From the NCBI GenBank assembly GCA_009937505.1, contig JAACFJ010000009.1, forward strand, positions 1-64,000: DNA of 64,000 nucleotides, given 5' to 3'. The first letter of the stretch is position 1. The number at the start of each line of letters is the position of its first letter. Of this stretch, positions 35,993 to 43,761 are shown piece after piece. The notes below the pieces were generated by a model. That model was given only the letters and a program-made list of their open reading frames with translations. It had not been told where the DNA came from and ran no database searches. The stretch is from Gammaproteobacteria bacterium. Lineage in GTDB: Bacteria > Pseudomonadota > Gammaproteobacteria > Steroidobacterales > Woeseiaceae. The position numbers and the translations under genes are program-made.

Positions 35993-37069
35993 ATGAAAAT
36001 TGCGGTATTGGGGGCCGGCGCGGGCGGAACGGCGATAGCCTTCGATTGCGCTGCACACGGGCACGATGTGCGGCTGTTCGATTTCCCGCAGTTCCCGGAC
36101 AATATCGCCGCGGTGGCCGGCCAGGAGGGCATCCATGCCGAGGGCGACATTGCGGGTTTCGAGAATGTCGCCTATGCGGGTCACGACATCGATGAGGCGC
36201 TGCGGGATTCAGAACTGATCTATGTGGTTGGTCCCGCCTACAGCACCGAGCCTTTTGGCGAAGCGGTCGCCGGTAAGCTGCAGCCGGGACAGACGGTGAT
36301 CGTGACGCCAAGTTCCTGCGGCGGCGCGCTTGCGTTCAAGAAAGCCGCCGGTCTCGGAATCAGTGACGAGACTGTGCGGGTGGCCGAAACGTCGACCCTG
36401 CATTACGCAGTTCGCCTGGCGGAGCCGGGCAGAATCCGTGTGTTCCTGAAACTCAAGGCGGGCAACCTGCTCGCCGCTTTACCGGCCACGGAAACGGATG
36501 CGGTACTGCGCCTGATAGAGGATGTCTATCCCGGCATGGAGCCGGCAACGAGCATCATGCAAACGAGCCTGCAGAATGCCAACCCGATCATCCATCCTGC
36601 GGTAACCCTGACCAATGCGGCACGCATCGAAGGGACCGGCGGTGACTTCCTGTTCTACGAAGAAGGTGTAAGCGATGCGACCGGCAGGCTGATCGAAGCG
36701 CTCGACAGGGAACGAATTACGATCGGCAGAAAGCTGGGTATTCGGATCGTTCCGGATCCCGAGCTGGGGATGCGCCAGGGGTATATGCTTGCCGATGATT
36801 ACGGCGAGGCCTATCGTACGGCGCCGGGCTTCCTCGGCATCGGCGCCCAGCCTCGGCTGGACCACCGCTACCTGAATGAAGACGTCGGATACGGTCTCGT
36901 CTTTCTATCCCGGCTTGGCCGCCAGGTCGGCGTCGAAACACCGACGATCGATGCAATGATCCGTGTCACGTCGGTGCTCATGGCGCGCGACTACGCGGGT
37001 GAGTCAGTTCGCACCCCCGAATCGCTGGGTATTGCACAGCTCTCGGCCGGGGAGCTGGGCAGTCTGTAG
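35993..37069 (+). CDS. Opine/octopine dehydrogenase-like NAD(P)-dependent enzyme
   Basis: 358 residues. The ATG at 35993 follows AGGAGCAGGAGA. The Rossmann motif GAGAGGTA (residues 7-14) with the acidic strand end DVRLFDFPQF leads the NAD-binding domain, and the C-terminal half matches the octopine-dehydrogenase all-helical domain (NANPIIHPAVTLTNAARIE, with the catalytic His/Asp-type region, and FYEEGVS). Such enzymes reductively condense an amino acid and a 2-oxo acid, or run the reverse. The divergent NhaC gene and the following MATE exporter could suggest opine-type metallophore or amine handling, but no metallophore synthase is present. Confidence 0.82.
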   Translation: MKIAVLGAGAGGTAIAFDCAAHGHDVRLFDFPQFPDNIAAVAGQEGIHAEGDIAGFENVAYAGHDIDEALRDSELIYVVGPAYSTEPFGEAVAGKLQPGQTVIVTPSSCGGALAFKKAAGLGISDETVRVAETSTLHYAVRLAEPGRIRVFLKLKAGNLLAALPATETDAVLRLIEDVYPGMEPATSIMQTSLQNANPIIHPAVTLTNAARIEGTGGDFLFYEEGVSDATGRLIEALDRERITIGRKLGIRIVPDPELGMRQGYMLADDYGEAYRTAPGFLGIGAQPRLDHRYLNEDVGYGLVFLSRLGRQVGVETPTIDAMIRVTSVLMARDYAGESVRTPESLGIAQLSAGELGSL

Positions 37070-37115
37070 TTGAGCGCTTCAGTCGGCCGACCTACCGGGC
37101 TTGGCAAAATCATCG

Positions 37116-38495
37116 ATGTCGTTACTCCACCGTAATTTCAGTCGTCAGACCACGGCCGAACTGCTGCGGCTCGCCCTGCCGATGGTGGTATCTCAGGGCG
37201 CCTTCGCCGTGATGATCTTTACCGATCGCTATTTCATGTCGCAAATCGATCCCGTCCACATGGCGGCGGCGCTGGGTGGCGGTGTCGCATCGTTTTTCTC
37301 GTTCTGTTTCTTCATCGGGCTGCTTGCCTACGCAAACGCGCTGGCGGCGCAGTACCTGGGCGCGGGTGAAAAGGAAAAATGCCCGAAAGTCGTCACCCAG
37401 GGCATGATCATCACCGCGATGAGCGCGCCGGTCCTGACGCTGATCACGTTCCTCGTCGCCGGGATTTTTGAAGGCATGGGGCACGAACCGGAGCAGGTCA
37501 GGCTCGAGCGTACGTACTACCTGATATTGATGGCCGGTGTGCTCGTGACACTCGCCAAGACCTGTATCTCGTCCTACTTCGCTGGCATAGGCCGGACTCG
37601 CGTGGTCATGATCTGCGACGTCTTCGGTTTGGTCATCAACGTGCCGCTCAGCTACGTCATGGTATTCGGAAAACTGGGATTCCCTGCGCTGGGGATCGTC
37701 GGTGCCGGCATTTCCACCGTCGTCGCGACGGTCCTCGCATTCGCGCTGTTTGTCGCGTTCTACTTCGGCAAAGAGCACCGTGACTCATTCGGTGTGCTGC
37801 GCTCATTTTCGCTCGACGTGAAGATCCTGCGACGCTTCTGGCGGCTCGGCTTCCCATCCGGGCTCGAGATGTTCCTGAACGTCGCAGCGTTCAACCTGTT
37901 CTTGCTGATGTTCCAGTCCTACGGCGTTGCCGAGGGTGCTTCGGCCGCCATCGTCTTCAACTGGGATATTCTTTCCTTTGTCCCGATGATAGGGCTGAAC
38001 GTCGGGGTCATCAGCCTGATCGGCCGCTTCGTCGGCGCGCGGGACATGGAGCGTGTCAATGAAGTCATGACCGCCGCGTTCACTGTTGCCCTGGCCTATT
38101 CGGCGGTGCTCGCGATAACGTACATTACGTATCGATATCCGCTCGTCGAGGTGTTTGCGCCTCCGAGCGGTGACTTCACTGCCATCCGGGAACTGTCCGC
38201 ATTCATGATGATCGGCCTCTCCACTTACGTTATGGCCGACGCGGTGATTCTCGTGTCCGGCGGGATCCTGCGGGGTGCCGGCGACACACGCTGGTTGATG
38301 GTGGCCTCGGTTTCCCTGCACTGGGCGATGCTCGTCGCCCAGTTCTTCATAATCCGGGTGTTCGAGTTCAGCCCGAGGGTGTCGTGGCTTGCTTTTGCTG
38401 CACTGGTTTTCGCCATTGCGCTGGTTTATGCGCTGCGCCTGGTGAGTGGGCGCTGGCGCGACCCGGTCGTACTGGAAAGGGTGATGGCAGAGTGA
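37116..38495 (+). CDS. MATE family efflux transporter
   Basis: 459 residues, twelve helices in two related bundles. Typical blocks: RLALPMVVSQGAFAVMIFTDRYFMSQ, a second YANALAAQYLGAGE, and in the second half FPSGLEMFLNVAAFNLFLLM with AIVFNWDILSFVPMIGLNV and the loop GRFVGARDMERVNE. It exports cationic compounds by Na+ or proton antiport. The ATG at 37116 is preferred; a TTG at 37101 (MAKSS) is possible. It begins 46 bases after the opine-type gene and may share its transcript. The stop TGA at 38493-38495 precedes a composite palindromic element by 7 bases. Confidence 0.88.
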   Translation: MSLLHRNFSRQTTAELLRLALPMVVSQGAFAVMIFTDRYFMSQIDPVHMAAALGGGVASFFSFCFFIGLLAYANALAAQYLGAGEKEKCPKVVTQGMIITAMSAPVLTLITFLVAGIFEGMGHEPEQVRLERTYYLILMAGVLVTLAKTCISSYFAGIGRTRVVMICDVFGLVINVPLSYVMVFGKLGFPALGIVGAGISTVVATVLAFALFVAFYFGKEHRDSFGVLRSFSLDVKILRRFWRLGFPSGLEMFLNVAAFNLFLLMFQSYGVAEGASAAIVFNWDILSFVPMIGLNVGVISLIGRFVGARDMERVNEVMTAAFTVALAYSAVLAITYITYRYPLVEVFAPPSGDFTAIRELSAFMMIGLSTYVMADAVILVSGGILRGAGDTRWLMVASVSLHWAMLVAQFFIIRVFEFSPRVSWLAFAALVFAIALVYALRLVSGRWRDPVVLERVMAE

Positions 38496-38500
38496 TGAAT

Positions 38501-38594
38501 CAGGGGACAGTGACTTTAAGTGCCAGGCCAGGGCAGTTAGGGGACAGTGACTTTAAGTGCCAGGCCCGTTCGCCTGGCACTTAAAGTCACTGTC
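38501..38594. repeat. Composite palindromic gene-end element, copy 7 (left-left-right)
   Basis: Two left arms in tandem (38503 and 38539, separated by CAGGGCAGTTA) and one right arm ending at 38594. The whole 94-base block is identical to 49304-49397. It encodes the C-terminal tail and stop (38553-38555) of the convergent cation antiporter gene. Confidence 0.94.
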
Positions 38595-40529
38595 TTCCCG
38601 CTGCCCTGATTCGGCCGCCTGCTCCTCGGCTTCGACGTCGTCCAGCGACGGCGGCACCCAGCCACGGTCAAGGCGACTGCCGAACGCCGCGCTTGTGCCT
38701 CGCATGGCCTGCTCATAGCGTTCGAGGAACTTCTTCGTCTTTTCGACGTACTCGGCATTTTCATGCGCCGGGATGTCCGGGTTGAATACGGACGCCAGTT
38801 GGTACATCTGCTCACGGTCGTTTAACACGAATCCCCGCACCTGGCGCTCCGCATCGTAAGGGTGAACGCCAAGTGCCTCCAGCGCCGAACGCCCCGCCCG
38901 CAGCGAGCTGTCGAAGTGCTCGCGGATGATGTCGCGCGCACCGGCATTCCAGAGTTCATAGACATGGTGACGGTCGAGGGCACGCACAACGATATAGACG
39001 TGCGGATAATTCTCGGTCACGTACCGCACGAGCTCCGTCGCACTCTCGCGCTCGTCGATGGCGATAACCAGCATTTTCGCTTCCCCGATACCGGCCGCGT
39101 GCAACAGGTCCGGCCGCATCGCGTCGCCGAAATAGACCTTGATGCCGAACTTCCGCAGCACCTCGAGTTGCTCCGACTGGTAGTCGAGAACCACTGTCTT
39201 GAAGCCGGCGGACAACAGGATGCGATTGACGATGCCGCCGAAGCGGCCGTGCCCGGCGACGATCACGCTGCCCTGCTCCTCGATCTCGTCCGCTTGCCGG
39301 CTCCCGGTTGCAGCAAACCGCGGCGCGATGAGCTTATCGTAAATGATGAAAAGGAGCGGCGTCAGCAGCATCGACAGCGTGACAACCAGCAGCAGCTGTT
39401 GGGCGAGCGCTGTCGGAATGACGGAGCTCGCCACCGTAAACGAGAGCAGAACGAAACCGAATTCGCCGGCCTGGGCAAGTCCGAGCGTAAACAGCCAGCG
39501 ATCGGCGCCGGTGATGCTGAAGATCCTGCTCAAGGCATAAAGTATTAGAGCTTTGAGGGCGATCAGGCCGAGCGTCATCGCGACGACGCCGCCGAGGTTT
39601 GCGAACAGCAGGTCGAAACGGATTGCAGCACCGACAGTAATGAAGAACAGGCCGAGGAGCAGCCCCTTGAACGGGTCGATGTCGCTCTCGAGTTCGTGGC
39701 GGTACTCGCTGTTCGCGAGCACGACGCCCGCAAGGAAGGTGCCTAGCGCGGGTGACAGGCCAACGACGATCATCAACAGCGCGATGCCAATGACGAGTAG
39801 CAGTGCGAATGCCGTAAACAATTCGCGCAAGCGGGCGATTGCGATAAAGCGAAACACGGGCCGCGTCAGGTAGCTGCCGCCGACCACGACCAGGCCGATT
39901 GCTCCGACGGTCACGAGCGCCCTTTGCCAGCCGTCCAGACGCTCGACGAGGCTCATGCTGCCGTGATCCCCCTCGCCGCCGTGCTCCGCTGATGCGACGG
40001 CCATGTCCGCCAACTCCGGCAGCGCGAGCAGCGGAATGAAGGCGAGCATCGGGATGACGGCGATGTCCTGGAACAGCAACACCGAGAAGCTCGACTGACC
40101 GCCGTCGCATTTCATCAGGCCCTTTTCATTCAACGTCTGCAGGACGATGGCGGTCGAGGACAGCGACAGGACCAGGCCGACCGCCAGTGCAATCGACCAG
40201 GGCTGGCCCAGCAGCATCGCGATACCCATGATCGCTGCAGCGGTCACGGCCACCTGCAACCCGCCGAGTCCGAGCAGCTTGTCCCGCATAGACCACAGCA
40301 TGCGCGGCTCGAGTTCGAGACCGACGAGAAACAGCATCATGACGACGCCGAACTCGGCAAAGTGCTGGATGCTGACGACGTCGACGTGCAGCTGCTGCAG
40401 CAACGGACTGATGGCGATACCTGCGATCAGGTAGCCGAGCACCGAACCCAAACCCAGCCTCGAGGCAATTGGCACTGCGACAACCCCCGCCGCGAGGAAA
40501 AGGAATGCCAGCAGAAGGAATCCGTCCAC
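38553..40529 (-). CDS. CPA2 cation:proton antiporter, KefB/KefC-like
   Basis: 658 residues. An N-terminal membrane domain (about twelve helices) has the CPA2 blocks GLGSVLGYLIAGI, FAEFGVVMMLFLVGLELEP, SLSSTAIVLQ-LNEKG and FQDIAVIPML, with the QD pair of the ion site. A cytoplasmic RCK/TrkA-N domain follows (SVIVAGHGRFGGIVNRIL, GDAMRPDLLHAAG). It exports K+ in exchange for H+ under electrophile or redox stress. The start is two bases from the stop of the KefF-like gene, supporting a Kef pair. The C-terminus is abnormal: after EEQAAESGQRE the frame passes through the element's right arm and loop (DSDFKCQANGPGT) and stops in its inner left arm. Confidence 0.9.
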   Translation of the reverse strand: MDGFLLLAFLFLAAGVVAVPIASRLGLGSVLGYLIAGIAISPLLQQLHVDVVSIQHFAEFGVVMMLFLVGLELEPRMLWSMRDKLLGLGGLQVAVTAAAIMGIAMLLGQPWSIALAVGLVLSLSSTAIVLQTLNEKGLMKCDGGQSSFSVLLFQDIAVIPMLAFIPLLALPELADMAVASAEHGGEGDHGSMSLVERLDGWQRALVTVGAIGLVVVGGSYLTRPVFRFIAIARLRELFTAFALLLVIGIALLMIVVGLSPALGTFLAGVVLANSEYRHELESDIDPFKGLLLGLFFITVGAAIRFDLLFANLGGVVAMTLGLIALKALILYALSRIFSITGADRWLFTLGLAQAGEFGFVLLSFTVASSVIPTALAQQLLLVVTLSMLLTPLLFIIYDKLIAPRFAATGSRQADEIEEQGSVIVAGHGRFGGIVNRILLSAGFKTVVLDYQSEQLEVLRKFGIKVYFGDAMRPDLLHAAGIGEAKMLVIAIDERESATELVRYVTENYPHVYIVVRALDRHHVYELWNAGARDIIREHFDSSLRAGRSALEALGVHPYDAERQVRGFVLNDREQMYQLASVFNPDIPAHENAEYVEKTKKFLERYEQAMRGTSAAFGSRLDRGWVPPSLDDVEAEEQAAESGQREDSDFKCQANGPGT

Positions 40530-40531
40530 GA

Positions 40532-41140
40532 TCAGCCCTCCTCGCCGACAGGCAGGGTGTCGAAATGAACAACGTTCATTCTCTCCGCTGCAGCGAAGTC
40601 GTAACGGTCGTCGCGGATGGCCTCGAGCAGCCGGACATAGCCGTCCACGTGCGGCTCGACGAGCCCGGCAGCGGGCGCCTTCAGCGACGAGTACAGGACA
40701 TACGGTGCCGGAAAATGCATCTTGCAGAGGCGTGCTGTTTGCTCAAGCGGCGTCAGAAACGTGCGGATAGGGTAATGCTGGTAGCCCTCGTGCCGGTAGG
40801 CGTCGTCGGGCCCGGCCGCGGTTACCGCCAGCATCATCTGTTTACCCGCCAGGTTTTCGCCGCCGGCCCCATACGCGAAGCCATGCTCGAGCACGAGGTC
40901 CTCCCACTCTTTGATGATTGAAGGCGTGGAGTACCAGAACATCGGGAACTGGAAAAGGACGACATCGTGTTCCACAAGTCGCCGCTGCTCCACGTTGACG
41001 TCGATGTCGAAGCGCGGATAGTCGCGATACAGGTCGACAAAGGTAATCCCGTCAACGGCACCCGCGGCTCGCGCCATGTACTTGTTCACGTGCGAGTACT
41101 TGTGCCCCGGGTGGGCGTAATAGACGATCAGCCTGGCCAT
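40532..41140 (-). CDS. kefF: KefF-like NAD(P)H:quinone oxidoreductase
   Basis: 202 residues of the flavodoxin-2 fold: ARLIVYYAHPGHKYSHVNKYM at the N-terminus (phosphate-binding loop for FMN), FVDLYRDYPRFDIDV, then VLFQFPMFWYSTPSIIKEW and the loop VTAAGPDDAYRHEGYQHY, typical of KefF/MdaB quinone reductases. In Escherichia coli KefF is the ancillary activator of KefC. Here it directly precedes a CPA2 antiporter with a two-base gap, so the same partnership is likely. The ATG at 41140 is taken, since the codons before it are arginine-rich leader. Confidence 0.87.
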   Translation of the reverse strand: MARLIVYYAHPGHKYSHVNKYMARAAGAVDGITFVDLYRDYPRFDIDVNVEQRRLVEHDVVLFQFPMFWYSTPSIIKEWEDLVLEHGFAYGAGGENLAGKQMMLAVTAAGPDDAYRHEGYQHYPIRTFLTPLEQTARLCKMHFPAPYVLYSSLKAPAAGLVEPHVDGYVRLLEAIRDDRYDFAAAERMNVVHFDTLPVGEEG

Positions 41141-41222
41141 GCTGCGGAGTCTAGCTGACGGTCGCAGCCCGTCCAAACCCGTCGCCGTTTACCGGGGCAT
41201 CAAGGAAATATTCCGGTTTCGT

Positions 41223-42515
41223 TCATACAGCGATCCTGGTGATGGCGAACCGGGCAGCCTGCCCGAGGTACGTGGCGAGGTGCGTGCTCAAGTAACGCGC
41301 GTCATCTTCGGCGCCATGCATGAAACTCGACTTACGGCGCCTCAGGAACGGCAGCCCCATAACATAGAGCCCCGGCGCATCGACGACCCCGCCATTGTGC
41401 CGAAGCTGTCCTTTGCGATCGACGACGGCCACGTCGAGCCAGGAATAGTCCGGCCGGAATCCGGTCGCCCAGACGATTGTACGCAGCGACCCGTCCCGCA
41501 AATCGATTCTCAACGGTTCGGCAGCATCTACTTGCGTGGCATCGAATCGCTCGACGGCATCGACCTCGGTATCGATCCCGGTTCTTGTCGCCCACTCGTC
41601 GAATGCATTAAGCATTCGGTTCATCTTGAGATCCGCAAGCGTACAGACATTACGCAGCGACCCGGAGAACTGCACCTTGCCATCACGAACTCCCATGAAC
41701 CGGCCACCTGTTCGAACACCGTTATCGATCAGCTTGTTCAGGTCGAGAGTTGAGTGATCGGGCGTACCTGCAAGCTGCGGTGACGGCAGACGTCTCACTC
41801 TCGCCGGGTCGTCAACCTCCTCGAAGCATTCATCGAGAATGCCGGACATCAGCATCCACCACTGAACGTCCCGGCCACGATACAGTCGCGGCATGCGTAC
41901 GTGCTCCCCGACAGCCAGGGTCACCGGCCTGCCGCTGGCATGAATTTCCTCGGCAATCTGCAGGCCTGTAGCCGACGCACCCACGACGAGTACACCACCG
42001 TCGGGAATCTGTGCCGGATTCTTGTACTGGTGTGCGTTAATTTGCTTCACGGCTGCCGGCACATCTTCGGCGACCGCCGGTATTGCCGCCTCGTTGAAAG
42101 CGCCGCTCGCGAGCACGAGGGCACGACAATGCCAGTCACCACGGTTGGTGATTACACGGTAGCCACTCCCCTGGCGAGACACGCTCAGGACCTCCGTCCC
42201 CGTTTCTACCGGCGCGCCGATCCGTTCGGCATAGCGCGAAACGAAATCGATGACCTGCGTCATGTCCATATAGCCATCGGGGTCGTCACCGTCGTACGCG
42301 CACCCCGGCAGGCGGGTCATCCAGTTCGGTGTCAGCAGGCGCAGCGAATCCCAGCGCTCCCTGCGCCAGGAGTTTGCCACCGCCCCACGCTCGAGCAGGA
42401 CATGCTCGATCGAGAGCGCACTCAGGCAATGGCTCATTGCCAGGCCCGAGTGACCGGCGCCGATGATGACAACATCAACAGCACCGGTCCCACGCTGTGA
42501 TCGGCGATCTTGCAT
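41223..42515 (-). CDS. Flavin-containing monooxygenase-like protein (CzcO family)
   Basis: 430 residues with an N-terminal FAD motif GAGHSGLA (residues ~19-26), VLLERGAVANSWRRERWDSLRLLTP (typical of CzcO/YpdA-like flavin monooxygenases), a second Rossmann motif GGVLVVGASATGLQIAEEI for NAD(P)H, and IVWATGFRPDYSWL near the C-terminus. It may oxygenate small N- or S-nucleophiles or act as a disulfide reductase-like flavoprotein. The start overlaps the OsmC stop (ATGA at 42513-42517), so the two are coupled. This suggests a joint role in organic peroxide or thiol stress, which is inference. Confidence 0.85.
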   Translation of the reverse strand: MQDRRSQRGTGAVDVVIIGAGHSGLAMSHCLSALSIEHVLLERGAVANSWRRERWDSLRLLTPNWMTRLPGCAYDGDDPDGYMDMTQVIDFVSRYAERIGAPVETGTEVLSVSRQGSGYRVITNRGDWHCRALVLASGAFNEAAIPAVAEDVPAAVKQINAHQYKNPAQIPDGGVLVVGASATGLQIAEEIHASGRPVTLAVGEHVRMPRLYRGRDVQWWMLMSGILDECFEEVDDPARVRRLPSPQLAGTPDHSTLDLNKLIDNGVRTGGRFMGVRDGKVQFSGSLRNVCTLADLKMNRMLNAFDEWATRTGIDTEVDAVERFDATQVDAAEPLRIDLRDGSLRTIVWATGFRPDYSWLDVAVVDRKGQLRHNGGVVDAPGLYVMGLPFLRRRKSSFMHGAEDDARYLSTHLATYLGQAARFAITRIAV

Positions 42516-43081
42516 CAGGACTTCTCGACCGTAACGGCAACGTCGGTCGGGTTGGTGACGACGTCGAATACGGCCGAGCGCTTCTGCGATTGTGCAACGA
42601 TCGCGGCAATATCGTCGTCCGAGGCATCCGCATCGATCTCGAAGTTGACCCGGATGCCGTCGAATCCGTTGCGCACGTCGCCGTCGATACCCAGGATACC
42701 CTGGAGGTCCATACCGGCTTCCAGTGTCGCCTTGACCGATCGCAGCTGGATGTTGCGGTTCTGCGCAACCGAGGCGATACCCGCGGTCAGGCAGCTCGCC
42801 AGGCCGACGAGCACAAACTCGACGGGAGTCGCGCCGTTGTCCTCAGCAGCGAAAACCTCGGGATGATCTGCGTCAAACTGGAAAGCGCTGCGATGTTGCT
42901 GTTCCTCGCCGAGCCCGAAGAACTTGTCGATCGTGGTGCGGCTATGCGTACCGTTAACCCACTCACTGGTCGCGCGCCACTGGAACTGCGCAGCCTCGGG
43001 CGCCTGTGTCAGTGCCTCGCGCGCACCGAGGAGGGCCTCGACGTTTACTCCGTTGTCGGCATTCATCTGATTGTTTTCCAT
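42515..43081 (-). CDS. OsmC family peroxiredoxin-like protein
   Basis: 188 residues. The OsmC fold is seen with the glutamate/first-cysteine region PVEFVLVGLASCLTAGIASVA, the peroxidatic Cys lying in the SCLTAG helix, and GDVRNGFDGIRVNFEIDADA-like strand. The second resolving cysteine usual near position 120 is not obvious, as in the broader OsmC/YhfA group. It would reduce organic hydroperoxides or bind thiol compounds in the cytoplasm. It is translationally coupled to the flavin monooxygenase downstream. Confidence 0.87.
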   Translation of the reverse strand: MENNQMNADNGVNVEALLGAREALTQAPEAAQFQWRATSEWVNGTHSRTTIDKFFGLGEEQQHRSAFQFDADHPEVFAAEDNGATPVEFVLVGLASCLTAGIASVAQNRNIQLRSVKATLEAGMDLQGILGIDGDVRNGFDGIRVNFEIDADASDDDIAAIVAQSQKRSAVFDVVTNPTDVAVTVEKS

Positions 43082-43199
43082 GGTGTTTTGCTCCTGAATA
43101 GTTGTGAAATCAGCTTCCCGGGTTCGTGCCGGGCAGGAGCAACTCTGCTGGTTCGTCGTTTAAGCCAGCGTGGAATCGGCCGTGGAATTTTCGATTTAT

Positions 43200-43739
43200 T
43201 TACCCGAACATGTCGGGCGCCAGGCGCTGGAATGCCCAGATCGAGTTGAACGGCATCCCTGCCTGGCGCTGGGCGATGCGCACTGATTCAGAATCCGGCG
43301 CCTCATAAAGACAGGCCATGTGCATGTGATCGGTCGAGAAAAAGGTGCGCATGAACCGGACCCGATGCGTCTCGAGGCAGTGAATATTGTCGTCCTCGAT
43401 GGCCTGCAGGTCCTCGAGCGTCACTGGCTCGTCGAAGCTGCGGAGCACGAGCACATTGGCTGCGCAAATCTCGTCCGATGACCTGTCCGGCGCATCGTGC
43501 ACGGTGCTCGGCCAATGGACTCGCATATCCGTGTCGACGCTACGCAGCGCCGCGCGCACCGATTCGGCATCGGGACCGCGAAAATGACAAAGCATGTGCT
43601 GCCTGTCACTCGACAGCAAACTCTCCTGCCATTCGACACGGTGCAGGTCGAAGCAACCCGACGTACCCTGTAACATTTCTATGAGGGCGTCGTCCGTCAG
43701 TGGCTCCGCAAATTGTCTTTGGAGGATCACCTCGCTCAT
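43200..43739 (-). CDS. Tandem DUF4242 (SCO4226-like) protein
   Basis: 179 residues made of two related ferredoxin-like repeats. Each opens with L-R-FDEP or LQRQFAEPLT, carries CFDLHRVEW or CLETHRVRF, and has a histidine-rich strand (SSDRQHMLCHF; STDHMHMACLYEAPD). DUF4242 members such as SCO4226 bind nickel through such residues. The ATG at 43739 has a strong site (GAGGAG). It is 22 bases downstream of the BTAD regulator on the same strand, so it is co-transcribed with it. The second repeat ends with an ALPxD-like WAFQRLAPDMFG. Cytoplasmic; function unknown beyond possible metal binding. Confidence 0.8.
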   Translation of the reverse strand: MSEVILQRQFAEPLTDDALIEMLQGTSGCFDLHRVEWQESLLSSDRQHMLCHFRGPDAESVRAALRSVDTDMRVHWPSTVHDAPDRSSDEICAANVLVLRSFDEPVTLEDLQAIEDDNIHCLETHRVRFMRTFFSTDHMHMACLYEAPDSESVRIAQRQAGMPFNSIWAFQRLAPDMFG

Positions 43740-43761
43740 CACTGACTCCTCGTTGGCTCTA

